The translations under genes were made by a program, and so were the position numbers. The notes beneath the pieces were generated by a model, which saw nothing but the letters and a program-made list of their open reading frames with translations, searched no databases and was not told where the DNA came from. From the NCBI GenBank assembly GCA_037127255.1, contig JBANSL010000012.1, positions 35,765,115-35,829,114 of the forward strand: 64,000 bases of DNA, given 5' to 3'. Position 1 is the first letter of the stretch; the number at the start of each line of letters is the position of its first letter. This stretch comes from Persicaria tinctoria. Lineage: Eukaryota > Streptophyta > Magnoliopsida > Caryophyllales > Polygonaceae. Positions 1 through 11,033 of this stretch are shown one piece after another.

Positions 1-748
1 GTTAATTATGGTTCAATCTGAACATGAAGGAATTTAGCTTGCTCTGCTTAACTTCAATTTTCCATATCTTCATGTGATTCTAATTCAGATTGATTTAACA
101 ATTTGTGTCTAGGGTTATCTTGGTGTGAGTTGCCGAGTTGCTGCTCTTCGAGAGTCCAAGTTAGAGGTCTTGTGCGCTTGTTTGTCGAGTTCTTTCTTCT
201 CCCTAAACAATTTTATGTTTCTTATATGCTTCCTTGTATATCTTCATAGGTTAAACCTTTGGTAGAATCAGATTGTTTCTTACCTTTGTGCATCATTTTT
301 ATCTTTCTTTTATGCTTGAGCTGGAGTAGGGGTGTCCAGGACGGTCATCTTAAGGGCTACCAAACTATCCTTTGTATCCATCATTTATAAGTACTCATCA
401 TTTGTAAAAGTGTATCTTTCAAGTATCTATCCTTTGTAAAGCATTTGTAAATGTCGATTTCGTGTTTATTTTAATGTATATGTTCTTTAAGTACCCATCA
501 TTTGCAAAATCTTATTATATGAACAAAGGGTATTGTGTATCGAACGAAAACACATCGGATTATAGATGAAAAACGTTGTGCCTGAATAGCTACAAGCCTA
601 CAAAATCGAACCACCAAATGTGATGCTAGTATTATTATAGACATCTTCTTAATAATTTAAATCAATGTGTAACATGTATTTTTACATCACAATGTTAATA
701 CAAATTGATATATATTACTAACAAAAACATCTTTATATAAATCTAAAA
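1..748. other. AT-rich intergenic DNA, no gene recognised
   Basis: No open frame of convincing length or codon quality, no RNA gene and no terminal repeat was recognised. The words cattTGTAAaa and TACCcatcattt recur loosely at about 370-500, a weak degenerate repetition. Confidence 0.5.
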
Positions 749-1979
749 TGATGTCCATGTGTGGCACCAGTAGCTAGCCCAGATCCACAAGGTGAGCCTA
801 AGGAAGGGTGGGTTGGCTTGTGCAAGGTAGAAGGGTGCTTTGGTTGGTTCTTTTCTGCATTGGTGTTTCGAAGAGAGATTGGGCCTATTCTCTTAGCCCA
901 ATTCTTTGGCCCAGCGCACGGATTCAAACCATTGCTTGCTCGTCCATATATACTCTCTTATCAGAAACCCTAGAACTATAGCATCCGACACTCTATCTCT
1001 CTCAGGTAAACCAAAGGGCTAGGATTTGGGAGAAGAAGCTAGGGTTTCTAGCTCGAGAGTGAATCATTGACGACGATTTCTTGAAGGAAGCTCGTCTGGG
1101 TTGGGTGCTACCTGAGTTCATGCTCACATGAAGAAGTAAAAGGCTCCGAAGAAGGGTTCCTGTGTTGAGAAATCTCTCTCAGATTTCTCGGTGTCCTTGA
1201 CGGACGATCTCTAACCCTATTCTCCTCTTATCTTCGTTCTTGTGTTGCTTTAGAAATCGCTAGTTTAGATCTTGTGCATCTGATTCCATTGTAACCTGTT
1301 TTGAACTTGGATGCTTAGTGAAATAGGGTGAGCCTCCCCTCCTGAGGTTCCACGGATTAGGGCTGATATACGAGCTAACGAGCTCGAGTAGTGGGGGTTC
1401 AAACTCGGCTCGTTTACAAACGAGCCGAGCTCGAGCTCGAGCCTCATTTTCTCAAGCCGAGCCGAGTCGAGCTCGAGCTACTCACAAAATGTAGATATGT
1501 GATTCAAAGTGAATGGAGTCCAAAAGGCAAAGCGGCTGACATACTCTTTAGAAGAAGAGGTTAAATAAAACCTAGGGACAGAACTGTAATTTCATTTCAT
1601 CTACGAAATGAGATATACGCCCTATTTACAAGGGGTTAAATAAAACCTATTTACATGGGGTTAAATAAAACATAGGGGGAGAACAGTAATTTCACCCATA
1701 AAATGAGCTATACGAGCTACTCGAGCCGAGCTCGATCTCAAAATTCTTCTCAAGCTTGGCTCATATTTAATTCGAGCTAGCGAGCCCGAGTCGAGCTTTT
1801 TCCGAGCCAAGCCCGAGTCGAGCTCGAGCTACTCGGCTCAAGTAACAGCCCTACCACGGATGTAGGGTAACCGAACAACGTAAACAAAGGTTGTGTGTTC
1901 TTGTGTGTGTTTCATTTATTCGTTTTTCGTTATCCTGTTGATCGAATGTGAGAGAGAGACTACTCTAAATCGTTATCAA
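749..1979 (+). repeat. Probable copia-type LTR (plus strand), interrupted by a MITE
   Basis: This stretch ends immediately before a copia-type primer-binding site at 1981 and has LTR features: a possible TG start near 749, a TATA-like catatata at about 942-951, then a transcribed-looking leader beginning with an aaaccctag motif. A hAT MITE (1358-1853) splits it. No coding sequence of the parent element follows; instead gypsy LTR material begins near 2060, so the parent copia is truncated. The left boundary is a guess; the right boundary rests on the primer site. Confidence 0.5.
1358..1853. mobile_element. hAT-type MITE, 496 bp, with GAGCTCGAGC-rich subterminal DNA
   Basis: The element starts TAGGGCTGATA and ends with the complement TAGGGCTGTTA, flanked by the perfect 8-bp direct repeat ccacggat (1350-1357 and 1854-1861). 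Eight-base target duplications and TAGGG-type inverted ends are typical of hAT transposons. About 130 bases at each end are packed with GAGCTCGAGC/GAGCCGAGC words on both strands, while the centre (about 1500-1690) is ordinary AT-rich DNA with a partly duplicated phrase (ggttaaataaaac). There is no coding capacity, so mobilisation would need a transposase supplied elsewhere. Confidence 0.85.
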
Positions 1980-1980
1980 T

Positions 1981-1996
1981 TGGTATCAAAGCCAGG
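1981..1996 (+). promoter_or_regulatory. Primer-binding site of a copia-type retrotransposon
   Basis: tggtatcaaagccagg matches the usual plant copia primer site complementary to the initiator tRNA-Met 3' end (TGGTATCAGAGCC) with one difference. It lies next to the LTR-like sequence ending at about 1979 and fixes the plus-strand orientation of that truncated element. Confidence 0.65.
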
Positions 1997-2059
1997 CTTC
2001 TTCATCCTCGTGGTGTTGAATCTGTGCATTCTGTAAAGTCTTCCTCTGGATTTAGGGAC

Positions 2060-2645
2060 AAGAAGTCGGTTAAGCTCGGAATCAGCTACTGTCGCTCACT
2101 CGATATCGACCAAGGTTTTCTCCGTCTTTAGCTCGGCTCCTCGATATTGGCCTCCAGAAGGAAAATCGACTTGGTTGTTACTCGATATCGACCATCAGCT
2201 CTCAGCTCCAGCTTCTTAACTCGATTCCTGGGGTGTTGATTCGATGTGGGTCACTCGATATCGACTGGAAATGGTCGATATCGACTTCTGCTTTTCTTCC
2301 TTAATCGATTTTTGGATTTCTAGGTGGAAATCGAGTGGATGACTCGATATTGAGTAAGTGTACTCGATATCGACCTGTGATTTTCGACTCGATTTTCTGG
2401 CTTCAAGCTTGATTTGTCCTGGTTCCGCTACTCCTTGACCTCGGACTTTCTGTAGTTGACTTTGAGCTTCTCCCCCTTTCTCATAACTGCTGTAAATTGC
2501 CTCGATTTCTGCGAAATTAAACAGAAACTGGTGTAGATTCCATAATTTGGCAAATAAGCATAAACTACATAGATTATGTACTATTCTATCCCAAATGCAT
2601 GAAATGCATGCAGAAAATGATATAAAAGTAACTATAAAACATGGC
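2060..2645 (-). repeat. Ty3/gypsy LTR fragment 'A' (minus strand) with ACTCGATATCGAGT-type word island
   Basis: The right-hand 200 bases, read on the minus strand, match the starts of two other LTR copies (right ends at 11700 and 62519): all share the catgtttt start and the words tttatgcttatttgc and tgtttaat. Left of this, 2090-2400 is filled with ctcgatatcgac words in both orientations. The fragment stops inside that word island, where it meets the copia leader. A long open frame over 2216-2647 on the minus strand follows LTR words rather than protein-like composition and is not called as a gene. Confidence 0.6.
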
Positions 2646-2654
2646 AAATTAGTC

Positions 2655-3715
2655 TCACAACACTAACAGACACTTTACTTGCTTTTGGAGCCATCTGGTT
2701 TGATCTTTGTAGAATTGCTCCTTGACGTCCGGATTTATCTCTCTTAGAGGGGTCGTACAAGGGCATGGATGGGTGTTGTCAGAAGCCACATGAGTCTGAT
2801 ACGTGTTGTCGAAGTTCACTAACCTTTCTATGGTTGTCCAAGCCTCCGTCGGTATTTGCTTAATGTAGTGGTATGAGCTGTATGAGTTGATCCGCTCCTT
2901 GTTGGGTAGGTCAAGAGAATTGTTGAAAATCTCCTGAATCACGTAGGGTGGCTGCCCATGAGTAGGGCAAGATCGCAAGAGGTCCTTGAACCACTCCCAT
3001 ACTTGCGGCAGTGTCTCCCCAGGCTTTTGTCAAAAAGTCGTGATCTTCTGTCACATCATTGCCGTCTTAGAAGGAGGAAAGAATTTTTTTTAAGGAATGC
3101 ATCCTTAACCTTCGTCCATGTCGTGAGTAATCACAGGGATAGGCCCTCAAGCCATTGCAATGCCTTCCCTGTAAGAAACCAACGAAACATTTTAGTTTGA
3201 CATACTCTAAATTTTCGCCATCGACGATAGTTTCACACAAGTCAACAAATGTCGTTATATGAGTGAGAGGGCATGAATTAATTCTACCTTCAAAAGTATG
3301 CTTTTTAATTTCAGAATTTCAAAGTTGGAAGGAGGGATAAGAATAGCCGATTCAGGCACTGCTAGGATCCGATGCATGTAATCCTTCGTTGTCGCGGGAT
3401 ATAGGGTGAGTTAAGCATGGGCTTGTCTCTTGGCTTGCTTCTCACGATCGGCACATGCCATCTCTGCAGAGACTCGCGCCCTCTCCGTAGCTATAATAAT
3501 GGTTTGTTCCTGTAGCTCCTTCCTAAGTCTCTCAATAAGCTCAGCCTGAGTCTCAGCTGTCGACATGAAGCTTTTTAACTTAGAATGAATATGGAGATAA
3601 CGCTCAAGCTTGTCTAATTGTTCAAACTCCAGTGTGTGGCCAGAGCATTGCATACACCTGTAAAGTAAGCACTAGAAAAAGAACGTGAAAATAACTACCT
3701 AGGGCGTGAATGATC
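2655..3715 (-). pseudogene. Degenerate Ty3/gypsy gag region
   Basis: Reading the minus strand from about 3200 down, the pieces KALQWLEGL, ITTF, QKPGETLPQVWEWFKDLL, RSCPTHG and IFNNSLDL appear in order. These are hallmarks of the Retrotrans_gag domain (WERFKDLL, CPHHG and FYNGL in intact Athila-like elements). The reading is broken by a frameshift at an A-rich run near 3085 and by a stop between ITTF and QKPGE. A further minus-strand segment at 3411-3653 is a charged, probably coiled-coil Gag part. No protease or polymerase follows; only about 1.1 kb of internal sequence separates LTR fragments A and B. Confidence 0.7.
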
Positions 3716-3718
3716 GCT

Positions 3719-3736
3719 TCCCTGGCAACGACCCCA
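3719..3736 (-). promoter_or_regulatory. Primer-binding site of minus-strand gypsy element
   Basis: On the minus strand this reads tggggtcgttgccaggga. It agrees at 15 of 18 positions with TGGCGCCGTTGCCGGGGA, the tRNA-Asp primer site commonly seen in Athila/Tat-like elements, and sits beside the 3' edge of LTR 'B', which marks that LTR as a 5' LTR for the gag remnant to its left. Confidence 0.65.
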
Positions 3737-3737
3737 A

Positions 3738-4755
3738 AATTTAATATGGAGGAAATCGAGTTTAATAAATATAAAATATAAATCAAATAGAATTCTAGTC
3801 CACACAAATAAATACAAGATTCCTCTCGTTGTAGTAGAAGGGAAACATGTTCGATCCATGAGGAAGTGTGTCAGGACATCCTAGACAGATCAAAATCACG
3901 TTATGAGTCGACTCAGAAGACCACTCGATATCGACCGATTCGATATCGACTCAAGTGAGTCGATTCCTGGTGAGTTCCTACAAAGACAAAAACAATAGTC
4001 GATCTCGAGTTGTTGACTCAATATCGAATGACTGGTGCTCGATGTCGACTAGCTCAGAAGACTGCCAGTCGATCCTAGTTCACTCAATGTCGACTGAGGT
4101 ACAGTCGATGTCGCGTGATTACGCAATAACCTGAAAAATGTCGGAAAAGATGGCTAAATAATTAAAGGATGGAAACAAAGGATGATCAGAAATAACAAAG
4201 GTGTTAATCGAGTTTTTCGAGGACCCAACGAACGACAGTATAACAATGTAAACAAATATATATAAAAGATCTTCCAAAGCCAAAGCTTACCACAACGACA
4301 ACCATGCAAGTGAATTCATAAATCGCAAAAGACAAGAACTTTATCGATAAAGGACAACATCTTTCAATAAATAACCCTAATTGCGTCTATCCTTTTCATA
4401 ATTAGAGTTTATGGACTTCTAAATAGAAACCCTAATTACTACCCAAGTTTCACAACATGAGTTCTCTAATCCTTCGAGTAAAGATGAAGCATTATATAGA
4501 GAGAGATAAAGTATCTTTCTTTCGTGACTTAACAATCCACCAACATGGCTATCGTCGGGCTCACCCCAGCCCTAGAAGAAAGGAGACTACTCACTCATCG
4601 TAGCAAAAGACATGATTGATGTAAAATAAACTTGAATAAAACTAAATCAAAGTCTATACGATTCTGGCGTGCCAACTCTCGCAAGAACGCCAAAACCCTA
4701 AAAGCTATAAAAATCCTAACTCTACTAGATGTATGTCTCTGTGAGAGATTGAAAG
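3738..4755 (-). repeat. Gypsy LTR 'B', left arm (U5/R side)
   Basis: This arm begins next to the primer site and runs to the copia insertion at 4756; the right arm resumes at 9470 and 11034. A second word island (3890-4130) carries cgatatcgac and related words. On the minus strand a TATA-like tatataatg near 4490-4500 is followed by a pyrimidine-poor leader, consistent with a promoter about 750 bp from the LTR end. The host duplication gaaag of the copia insertion is at 4751-4755. Confidence 0.6.
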
Positions 4756-4894
4756 TGATAGATTACATAGGTTTCATATTGTATAGTGGGCTAAAAGCCC
4801 GTTAAAGCCCAATTCCTGTGTAACCTATATATATGTTATATCAATGAATGGAAACCCTCGAGGAGGACATTACAATCAATCTCATGATCTCACA
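4756..4894 (+). repeat. 5' LTR of copia element
   Basis: Starts tgatagatta and ends tctcaca directly before the primer site. It carries a TATA-like tatatatatg near its 3' half. It is the same length as the 3' copy with one substitution, so the insertion is young. Confidence 0.95.
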
Positions 4895-4907
4895 TGGTAT
4901 CACAGCC
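4895..4907 (+). promoter_or_regulatory. Primer-binding site of copia element
   Basis: tggtatcacagcc abuts the 5' LTR and matches the initiator-tRNA-Met primer site with a single mismatch (C for G at position 9). The leader from here to 5231 is C-rich, with a 12-C run near 5072, and has no coding claim. Confidence 0.85.
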
Positions 4908-5231
4908 TAAGATCCAAAGACCCAAATTTTTCTCTCTTCCCTTATTCTAAGACCCTAGCCGCCCCTCCCCCTTGTGCCGCTACCCCCCTCCCTCGGCCGC
5001 CCCTTAACCCTCTCGGCCACCCCTAGCCGAGCTCAGTCCGCCACCTCCCCCTTGTGCCGCCACCCTTTCCCCCCCCCCCCCCTCTCGGCCTGCGTCGTCC
5101 CTAGGCGTGCCCGCGTCATTCTCCAGCGCGCCCGCGTCGTCCTCAGCGCGCCCGCGCCAGGCCACCCTCTCGTCACCCCCACCAGCCCTTCTCCCTCTCC
5201 ACGCCGCCCTTAGCCCTCTCTTCTCGTCCCA

Positions 5232-8200
5232 ATGGCTAACCCACAACCTACCGACCCTATTAAGCCGCCCTTCCATTCCGCCCTAACCATCTCCAACATC
5301 AAAAATTGCATCCCTATCATTCTTGATCATGAGTCCAGTACCTACACCATGTGGTCGCACCTCATCACAACCCATGTTAAGGCTCATAAAGTCCTCCACC
5401 ACATTGACTCCTCCGCTACCCACCCTACAAGCGAAGACGACGATCTCTTCGCTCAGCTTGACACCATTGTTCTTCAATGGATCTTTAACACCATCTCAAA
5501 AGATCTATTGACCACCATCCTTGACCCCAAAGACAACGCCTTGAAAGCTTGGAAGAAACTTCAGGATCTCTTTCAAGACAACAAGTCCACCCGTGCTGTC
5601 TATCTCGAGCACGAATTCTCAAGTTGCAAGCTTTCCTCCTTTCCGTCGATATCTGCCTACTGTCAGCACATCAAGACCCTGGCTGATCAGCTCGAAGCTG
5701 TCGACTCCAAACCCAGTGCCACCCGTCTTGTTCTTCAGGTTCTCTCTGGTCTCCCTTCTGAATACAACGCTGCTGCTACTCATATTCAGCAGACGAAGCC
5801 TCTCCCTACATTCGAGAAGACTCGGTCTCAACTGATCCTGGAAGAGATTCGCCTTCAACGCCAGACAACCGACGCCGCCAATGGCAGCAGGGGTCGCGGC
5901 GGCCGCGGCAATGGTCGCGGCAATGGCCGTCCGCAGTACTACGACCCCCGCCCCCCCTCTTGGTACCCCAACCCCGGCTACCCTCCTTGGATGCCCTATG
6001 GCTACCCTGGTGCATCGTTTCGTGGACCAGCCTCGTATCCCAACCGTCAGCAAGGCTTGTTGGGTCCTGCTCCCCGCCCGTCGTCTGATCAGGCTTACCC
6101 GACCGATGTGCACACTGCCTTCTCCTCCATGCAGCTAACACCCCCTGACGGTGCTTGGTACATGGACACTGGCGCTACCTCTCATATGACGAACTCCTCA
6201 GGTACTCTCTCATCTCTTTCTTTTAAGGGTCCTGCTCATTCTATTATCGTCGGCAACGGTGGTCGCCTTGCTACTTCGGGCATTGGCCACACCACACTAC
6301 CAACCCCTACAAACCCTTTGCACCTTAACAATGTCCTGGTTGCCCCCAAACTTGTCAAAAAGCTCATATCTGTCCGTCGGTTCACCACTGACAATAATGT
6401 TTCTCTTGAGTTTGATCCGTTTGGTTTCTTTGTGAAGGATCTTACTACGGGGGTTACTCGCCTGAGATGTAATAGCCCCGGGGAGCTCTATCCTGTGTCG
6501 TCGCTCTCACCATCCAGCCCGTCAAGTCCAATCGCCCTCTCGGCATCATCATTCAGTCTTTGGCATGCTCGTCTTGGTCATCCCAGTCCTGCAGTTTTAG
6601 ATTTACTTCGTTCTAAGAGTCTTGTCATTTGTAATAAAGAGCACCGCTCTAGTTTATGTTCGTCTTGTCAGTTAGGCAAGCATGCCAGACTTCCTTTTCA
6701 GCGATCTTTAAACGCTACTTTCGCACCTTTTGATATTATTCATAGTGATATTTGGACATCTCCTGTGCCTAGCAAGGAGGGTCATAAGTATTACCTTTTG
6801 TTTCTGGATGATTATACACACTTCTTATGAGTTTTCCCTTTGCACTTTAAATCTCAAGTGTTCCCTATCTTTGCCAAATTCCACGCTTACATCAAAACAC
6901 ATTTTCACGCCTCTGTCAAGTATTTCCAATGCGACAATGGCCGCGAATTTGACAACAAGGATTTTCACACTTTCTTTAATACCAATGGGATCTCCTATCG
7001 CTTGTCCTGCCCCTACACCTCTCAACAAAATGGCAAAGCCGAACGAATCATCCGAACCATTACCAATATGATGCGCACCCTTCTTTTCCACGCATCCATT
7101 CCCCTCCTTTATTGGCCGTATGCCTTGGCCACCACATGCTACCTCCTCAACATACTCCCCTCAACCACCCTCAACCATCGCTCACCGTTTCAGGCACAGT
7201 ATTGCACTATGCCTATATATGATCACCTTCGTACCTTTGGTTCTTATGCTTCCCTAATCAGTCATCCACTGCCCCCCACAAGCTTCACCCACGTTCTACC
7301 CCTTGTGTCTTTCTTGGCTACCCGTCTGATCATCGCGGTTACATTTGCCTCGATATCAAGACTCACAAGATCATTCTCTCTCGTCATGTCACTTTTGATG
7401 AGTCGCGATTTCCCTTCGCGTCTCCCACACCCCCTGTGTCGTCCACAGAGTCTGAGTCACCTTTTCCTCACTTCATTCTTCCCCAGAGCTCTCCCAGTGC
7501 TCCTGCGTCTCCCCCTTCCCCACCCCCCCCCCGCCACCATCCATCACCAGACCTCACACCCGCAGCGTCTCCGGTGTCTTCAGACCCCGACAGATCGTCT
7601 CCATGACCACCGCCCATCACCCCACATCCCCTCCACCAACATCCACACCTCCCCTACGCGCGCCCGCGCCCCAAGTTGCCGCGCCCGCGTCCCGTGCTGG
7701 CGCGCCCGCGTCCTTAGCCTCTCCTGCCCCCATCTTTCCCGACTCCCTTTCACCCTCTGCCTCCACCCAGACCTCCCTCTCCCCCGTTCCCACCTCCCAC
7801 AAAACAGCCCTCCTAGACCCGAATTGGCAGGCGGCTATGCTCGACGAATACAGGGCCCTTACGAAGAATGGTACTTGGGTTCTTGTGCCTCGCCCTCCTG
7901 AGGCGAACGTCATTCGCTGTATGTGGCTCTTCCGTCACATGTTCCGCTCTGATGGGACATTGGAGCGCTACAAGGCCCGTCTGGTGGTTAACGGTAGATC
8001 TCAACAGGCCGGTATTGATTGTGATGAGACCTTCAGCCCTGTGGTCAAGCCTGCCACTATCCGAGTGGTCCTGAGTCTGGCTCTGTCGCGCAACTGGGGC
8101 ATACATCAGCTGGATGTCAAGAAAGCCTTTCTGCATGGTCATCTGAATGAGACGGTTTACATGTTTCAGCCTCCGGGGTTTGCTGATGCTGAGCGTCCAC

Positions 8201-9333
8201 AGCATGTCTGTCTCCTCAAGCGCTCTCTATATGGTCTGAAACAGGCTCCACGGGCATGGTTCCAGCGGTTTGCTTCTCATCTGCTCCGCTTGGGTTTCAC
8301 TGGCAGCCGATCGAATACGTCTCTGTTTATCTATCGCAGAGGCTCGGACTTGGCTTTCCTGCTGCTCTATGTAGACGACATCATTCTCACAGCCTCTTCT
8401 GATGCTCTTCGAACGTCCATCATCTCGAGGTTGAGTGCGGAATTCGCCATGTCTGATCTGGGTCCGCTGTCTTACTTCTTGGGAGTTGCTGTTCAGCGGC
8501 ATGCGTCTGGTCTCTTTCTCTCCCAGAGTAAGTATGCTGCTGAGATTGTTGCTCAGGCTAAGATGGTCAACTGTAATCCCGTCGCCACCCCAGTCGATAC
8601 ATCCAACAAGCTCAGTGCTCATTCTGGTCCTCTGGTTGACGATCCGACATTGTATAGGAGCCTTGCTGGTGCTCTTCAGTATCTCACTTTCACCAGGGCT
8701 GATATCAGTTATGCCGTTCAGCAGATCTGCTTGTTCATGCATGCCCCTAGGGAACCTCACTTTCAGGCATTGAAGCGGATCATTCAGTACATCAGCGGCA
8801 CCCTTGAACTCGGCACCACCATCACTCCTTCCTCTAAGCTTGACCTTGTGGCTTACACTGATGCGGATTGGGGTGGTTGCCCAGACACACGTCGCTCCAC
8901 GTCTGGTTACTGTGTCTTCCTCAATGACACTCTTGTGTCCTGGTCAGCTAAGCGTCAATCGGTTGTGTCTCGCTCCAGTGCTGAGGCCGAGTACAGGGGC
9001 GTTGCCAACGTTGTCTCCGAGTGTTCTTGGCTCCACAATCTCCTGCTTGAGCTACGTTGCCCCTTGCAGAAGGCCACTCTGGTCTACACTGATAACGTCC
9101 CCGCCGTCTACCTGGCTAGCAACCCCGTCCAGCATCAACGCACGAAGCACATTGAGCTTGATCTCCACTTCGTCAGGGACAAGGTTGCCATTGGACATGT
9201 CCGCGTTCTACATGTCCCGTCCTCCTATCAGTACGCTGATATATTCACCAAGGGTTTACCTAGACAGTTGTTCATTGATTTTCGTTCCAGTCTCACTGTA
9301 CGGACACCTCCCGTTTCGACTGCGGGGGTTTGA
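5232..9333 (+). pseudogene. Copia gag-pol polyprotein gene with one nonsense and two frameshift lesions
   Basis: Reading starts at ATG 5232. Domains in order: copia Gag (5232-6130) with an Arg-Gly-rich stretch (5895-5930) and no CCHC zinc knuckle; protease motif DTGATSHMT (about 6163); pre-integrase HARLGHP with a CSSC zinc pair; integrase core with HSDIW, CDNGREF and KAERIIR; reverse transcriptase with YVDD (8368-8379); RNase H with YTDADWGG and SSAEAEYRG, ending near DIFTKGLP. Lesions: an in-frame TGA at 6828-6830 in the integrase, a one-base shift at about 7241, and a shift in the C-run at about 7520-7540. From 7603 the frame is open to the stop at 9331-9333, which lies on the first three bases of the 3' LTR. 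Confidence 0.92.
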
Positions 9334-9469
9334 TAGATTACATAGGTTTCATATTGTATAGTGGGCTAAAAGCCCGTTAAGGCCCAATTCCTGTGTAACC
9401 TATATATATGTTATATCAATGAATGGAAACCCTCGAGGAGGACATTACAATCAATCTCATGATCTCACA
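9331..9469 (+). repeat. 3' LTR of copia element
   Basis: This 139-bp copy has one base different from the 5' LTR. It is preceded by a short G-rich tract (gcgggggtt, 9322-9330) acting as the polypurine tract. The polyprotein stop codon overlaps its first three bases. Confidence 0.95.
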
Positions 9470-9488
9470 GAAAGCTATGAATTAAATA

Positions 9489-11033
9489 GAAACCCCAAAT
9501 CAATTTTTGGGAACCAGGTTGTCTACCCTTGCAATCCCCCCCTTTTTATGAAAATTGAGGAAATTTGAGTTGTTTCCTCCTTTTTCATCTATCAGTGCGA
9601 ATTTCGTCTGGGATTTAGCGGGTTTTTGGGTTTGATTGGTGTTCCCTTTTGGCCTTCTTCTCATTCTCACCCCCGTTTCAATCTTTGTTAATTAAATTTG
9701 GAGCTTTGTGTAATTGGGTCTTCTCTTTCGAATCCCAGTCTCCTTCCTGCAGATCTCGTCTCTCTCCGTTCAAGATCTGTGCAAATTTGTATTCAATTTG
9801 GCCTGGTTTCTTATGGGTCCTCCGTTCGGTGCCAATGGCTATCGTCTCCCATTCTGGTACCGCATGTTGCTTCAAGATCTCGCCTCCATGTCGCGTTGAT
9901 CTCTGGCATGCTTTTCTAGCGGCCTTCGGCCCTGTCTTCCCTCGTCGATGCCGATGTCCATTTCAAGCTTCGTTGACATCGATCTTTGCCAGGGTGGTCT
10001 GTTGGTTAGGTGCGCGTGGTGCTGGGTGTCGTCCACATTCACCGGTGTTCAATTCCGGCCTCTATTTCGCCACTGGTTACCAATTGTTCCCATTGTTGCG
10101 GCTGCTGGATTGCAAGCTTGGGATCGTCCTTGGCGTGCAAGGCTCTGGTTCAACCTTGCAAACCAAGTCTGGAACTCAAAAAAAAAAAGTTCCAAAAAAC
10201 AACCTTTCTTGGGATTAGGATCGTTTGGTTGGCTTGAGCTGTTTGTTTGCCGGTTCTTATATTACACCGTTTTCTTTTTATTTCATTGTATATTTGACAG
10301 TTTGCCGTCTGCCGACTCTGTCGGCCTCTCGAGGGTCCAGGCTTGTATGGTCCTCGAATCATTTCCTTATAAAAAAAACTATAAACAAAATCTCCTGTAT
10401 GGGCTAGACCAAAATCCCGAAAGGGATTAGAAAATAATCTCAATATTATTATTATTATTATTATTATATCTCCTCGGACTATTCAGTTTGGTTCTGGGTT
10501 AACACACAAATTTCCATATGGTGATTGATTTCTTCCTTGGTTTGGCCCGTAGTAGTCTCCTCCGCTAGTGTCGATTCGTTGTTTTGGTGTGGGTGCGTTT
10601 AGTTCCGAGTTGGGTTGCAATTACATCGGGCTTCCTATATGATCAAGAGGATCGTGGTTGTGTTCGTGGTCTTCGAAGATCCCTCATCTAGGTGGGGGCA
10701 ATGTCGGTGATTCACTCTTCCACAGGATTCGCCCTTTCCGAAGATGGGTTGCTGTTCTCCGCCTTCTCGGCGTTGAGGCGCCGTGAGAGCCACCACGCTC
10801 TCCCGTGTTCTAGGCATTCGTGGCTCGCCTTAGATCTTCCTCGTCTCCTCTACTCACAGATGGATTTGTATGGGTTGTTTGGGGGGGGGGGGGCGTTCAT
10901 TCACTTGGTTGATTTGTGATATTCAATATATTGTATGTTGACGGCTTGTCCGTCTGCCGACTCGTCGGCCTCTTGAGTTATCAGACTGCCTGTTGTCTGG
11001 TTCTCAAATTCTTACCTTATCAAAAAAAAAAGT
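9489..11033 (+). mobile_element. LINE-like retroposon insertion(s) with poly-A tail and 13-bp target duplication
   Basis: The segment is flanked by the direct repeat tatgaattaaata (9476-9488 and 11034-11046) and ends in about ten A residues, the mark of target-primed retroposition. Two related 3' ends are present, one at about 10377 (eight A) and one at 11031, each preceded by a hairpin gccgac..gtcggc and a second hairpin, so one copy is probably nested in another. No reverse-transcriptase frame is present; this looks like 5'-truncated, mostly untranslated 3' sequence. Several short overlapping frames at 9650-10900 are not protein-like. A 12-G run lies near 10880. Confidence 0.7.
10443..10467. 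repeat. (ATT)n microsatellite
   Basis: About eight tandem att units inside the retroposon segment, just after the inner poly-A end; ordinary simple repeat. Confidence 0.9.

Larger units (their letters stand above)
4756..9469 (+). mobile_element. Full-length Ty1/copia retrotransposon, recent but coding-defective
   Basis: Two 139-bp LTRs (4756-4894, 9331-9469) differ by one base (a/g in the cccgttaaRgccc segment). The element is flanked by the 5-bp duplication gaaag (4751-4755, 9470-9474) and has the order LTR, primer site, gag, protease, integrase, reverse transcriptase, RNase H, LTR, as in copia. It is visibly richer in G+C than its surroundings. Very short LTRs recall the Retrofit/Ale or Tos17 type, but lineage is not proven. 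It is inserted within gypsy LTR 'B'. Confidence 0.95.

Noticed and set aside
2216..2647. 143-codon minus-strand frame
   Set aside because: Made of LTR text and ctcgatatcgac words; homologous stretches at 11226-11564 and 62334-62519 are open in different frames.
5004..5276. 90-codon minus-strand frame opposite the copia leader
   Set aside because: Gly/Arg-rich shadow of a C-rich leader; no conservation argument and on the wrong strand for the element.
9649..10430. Several overlapping frames of 60-190 codons
   Set aside because: All lie within retroposon 3' sequence, overlap in different frames and show no domain.
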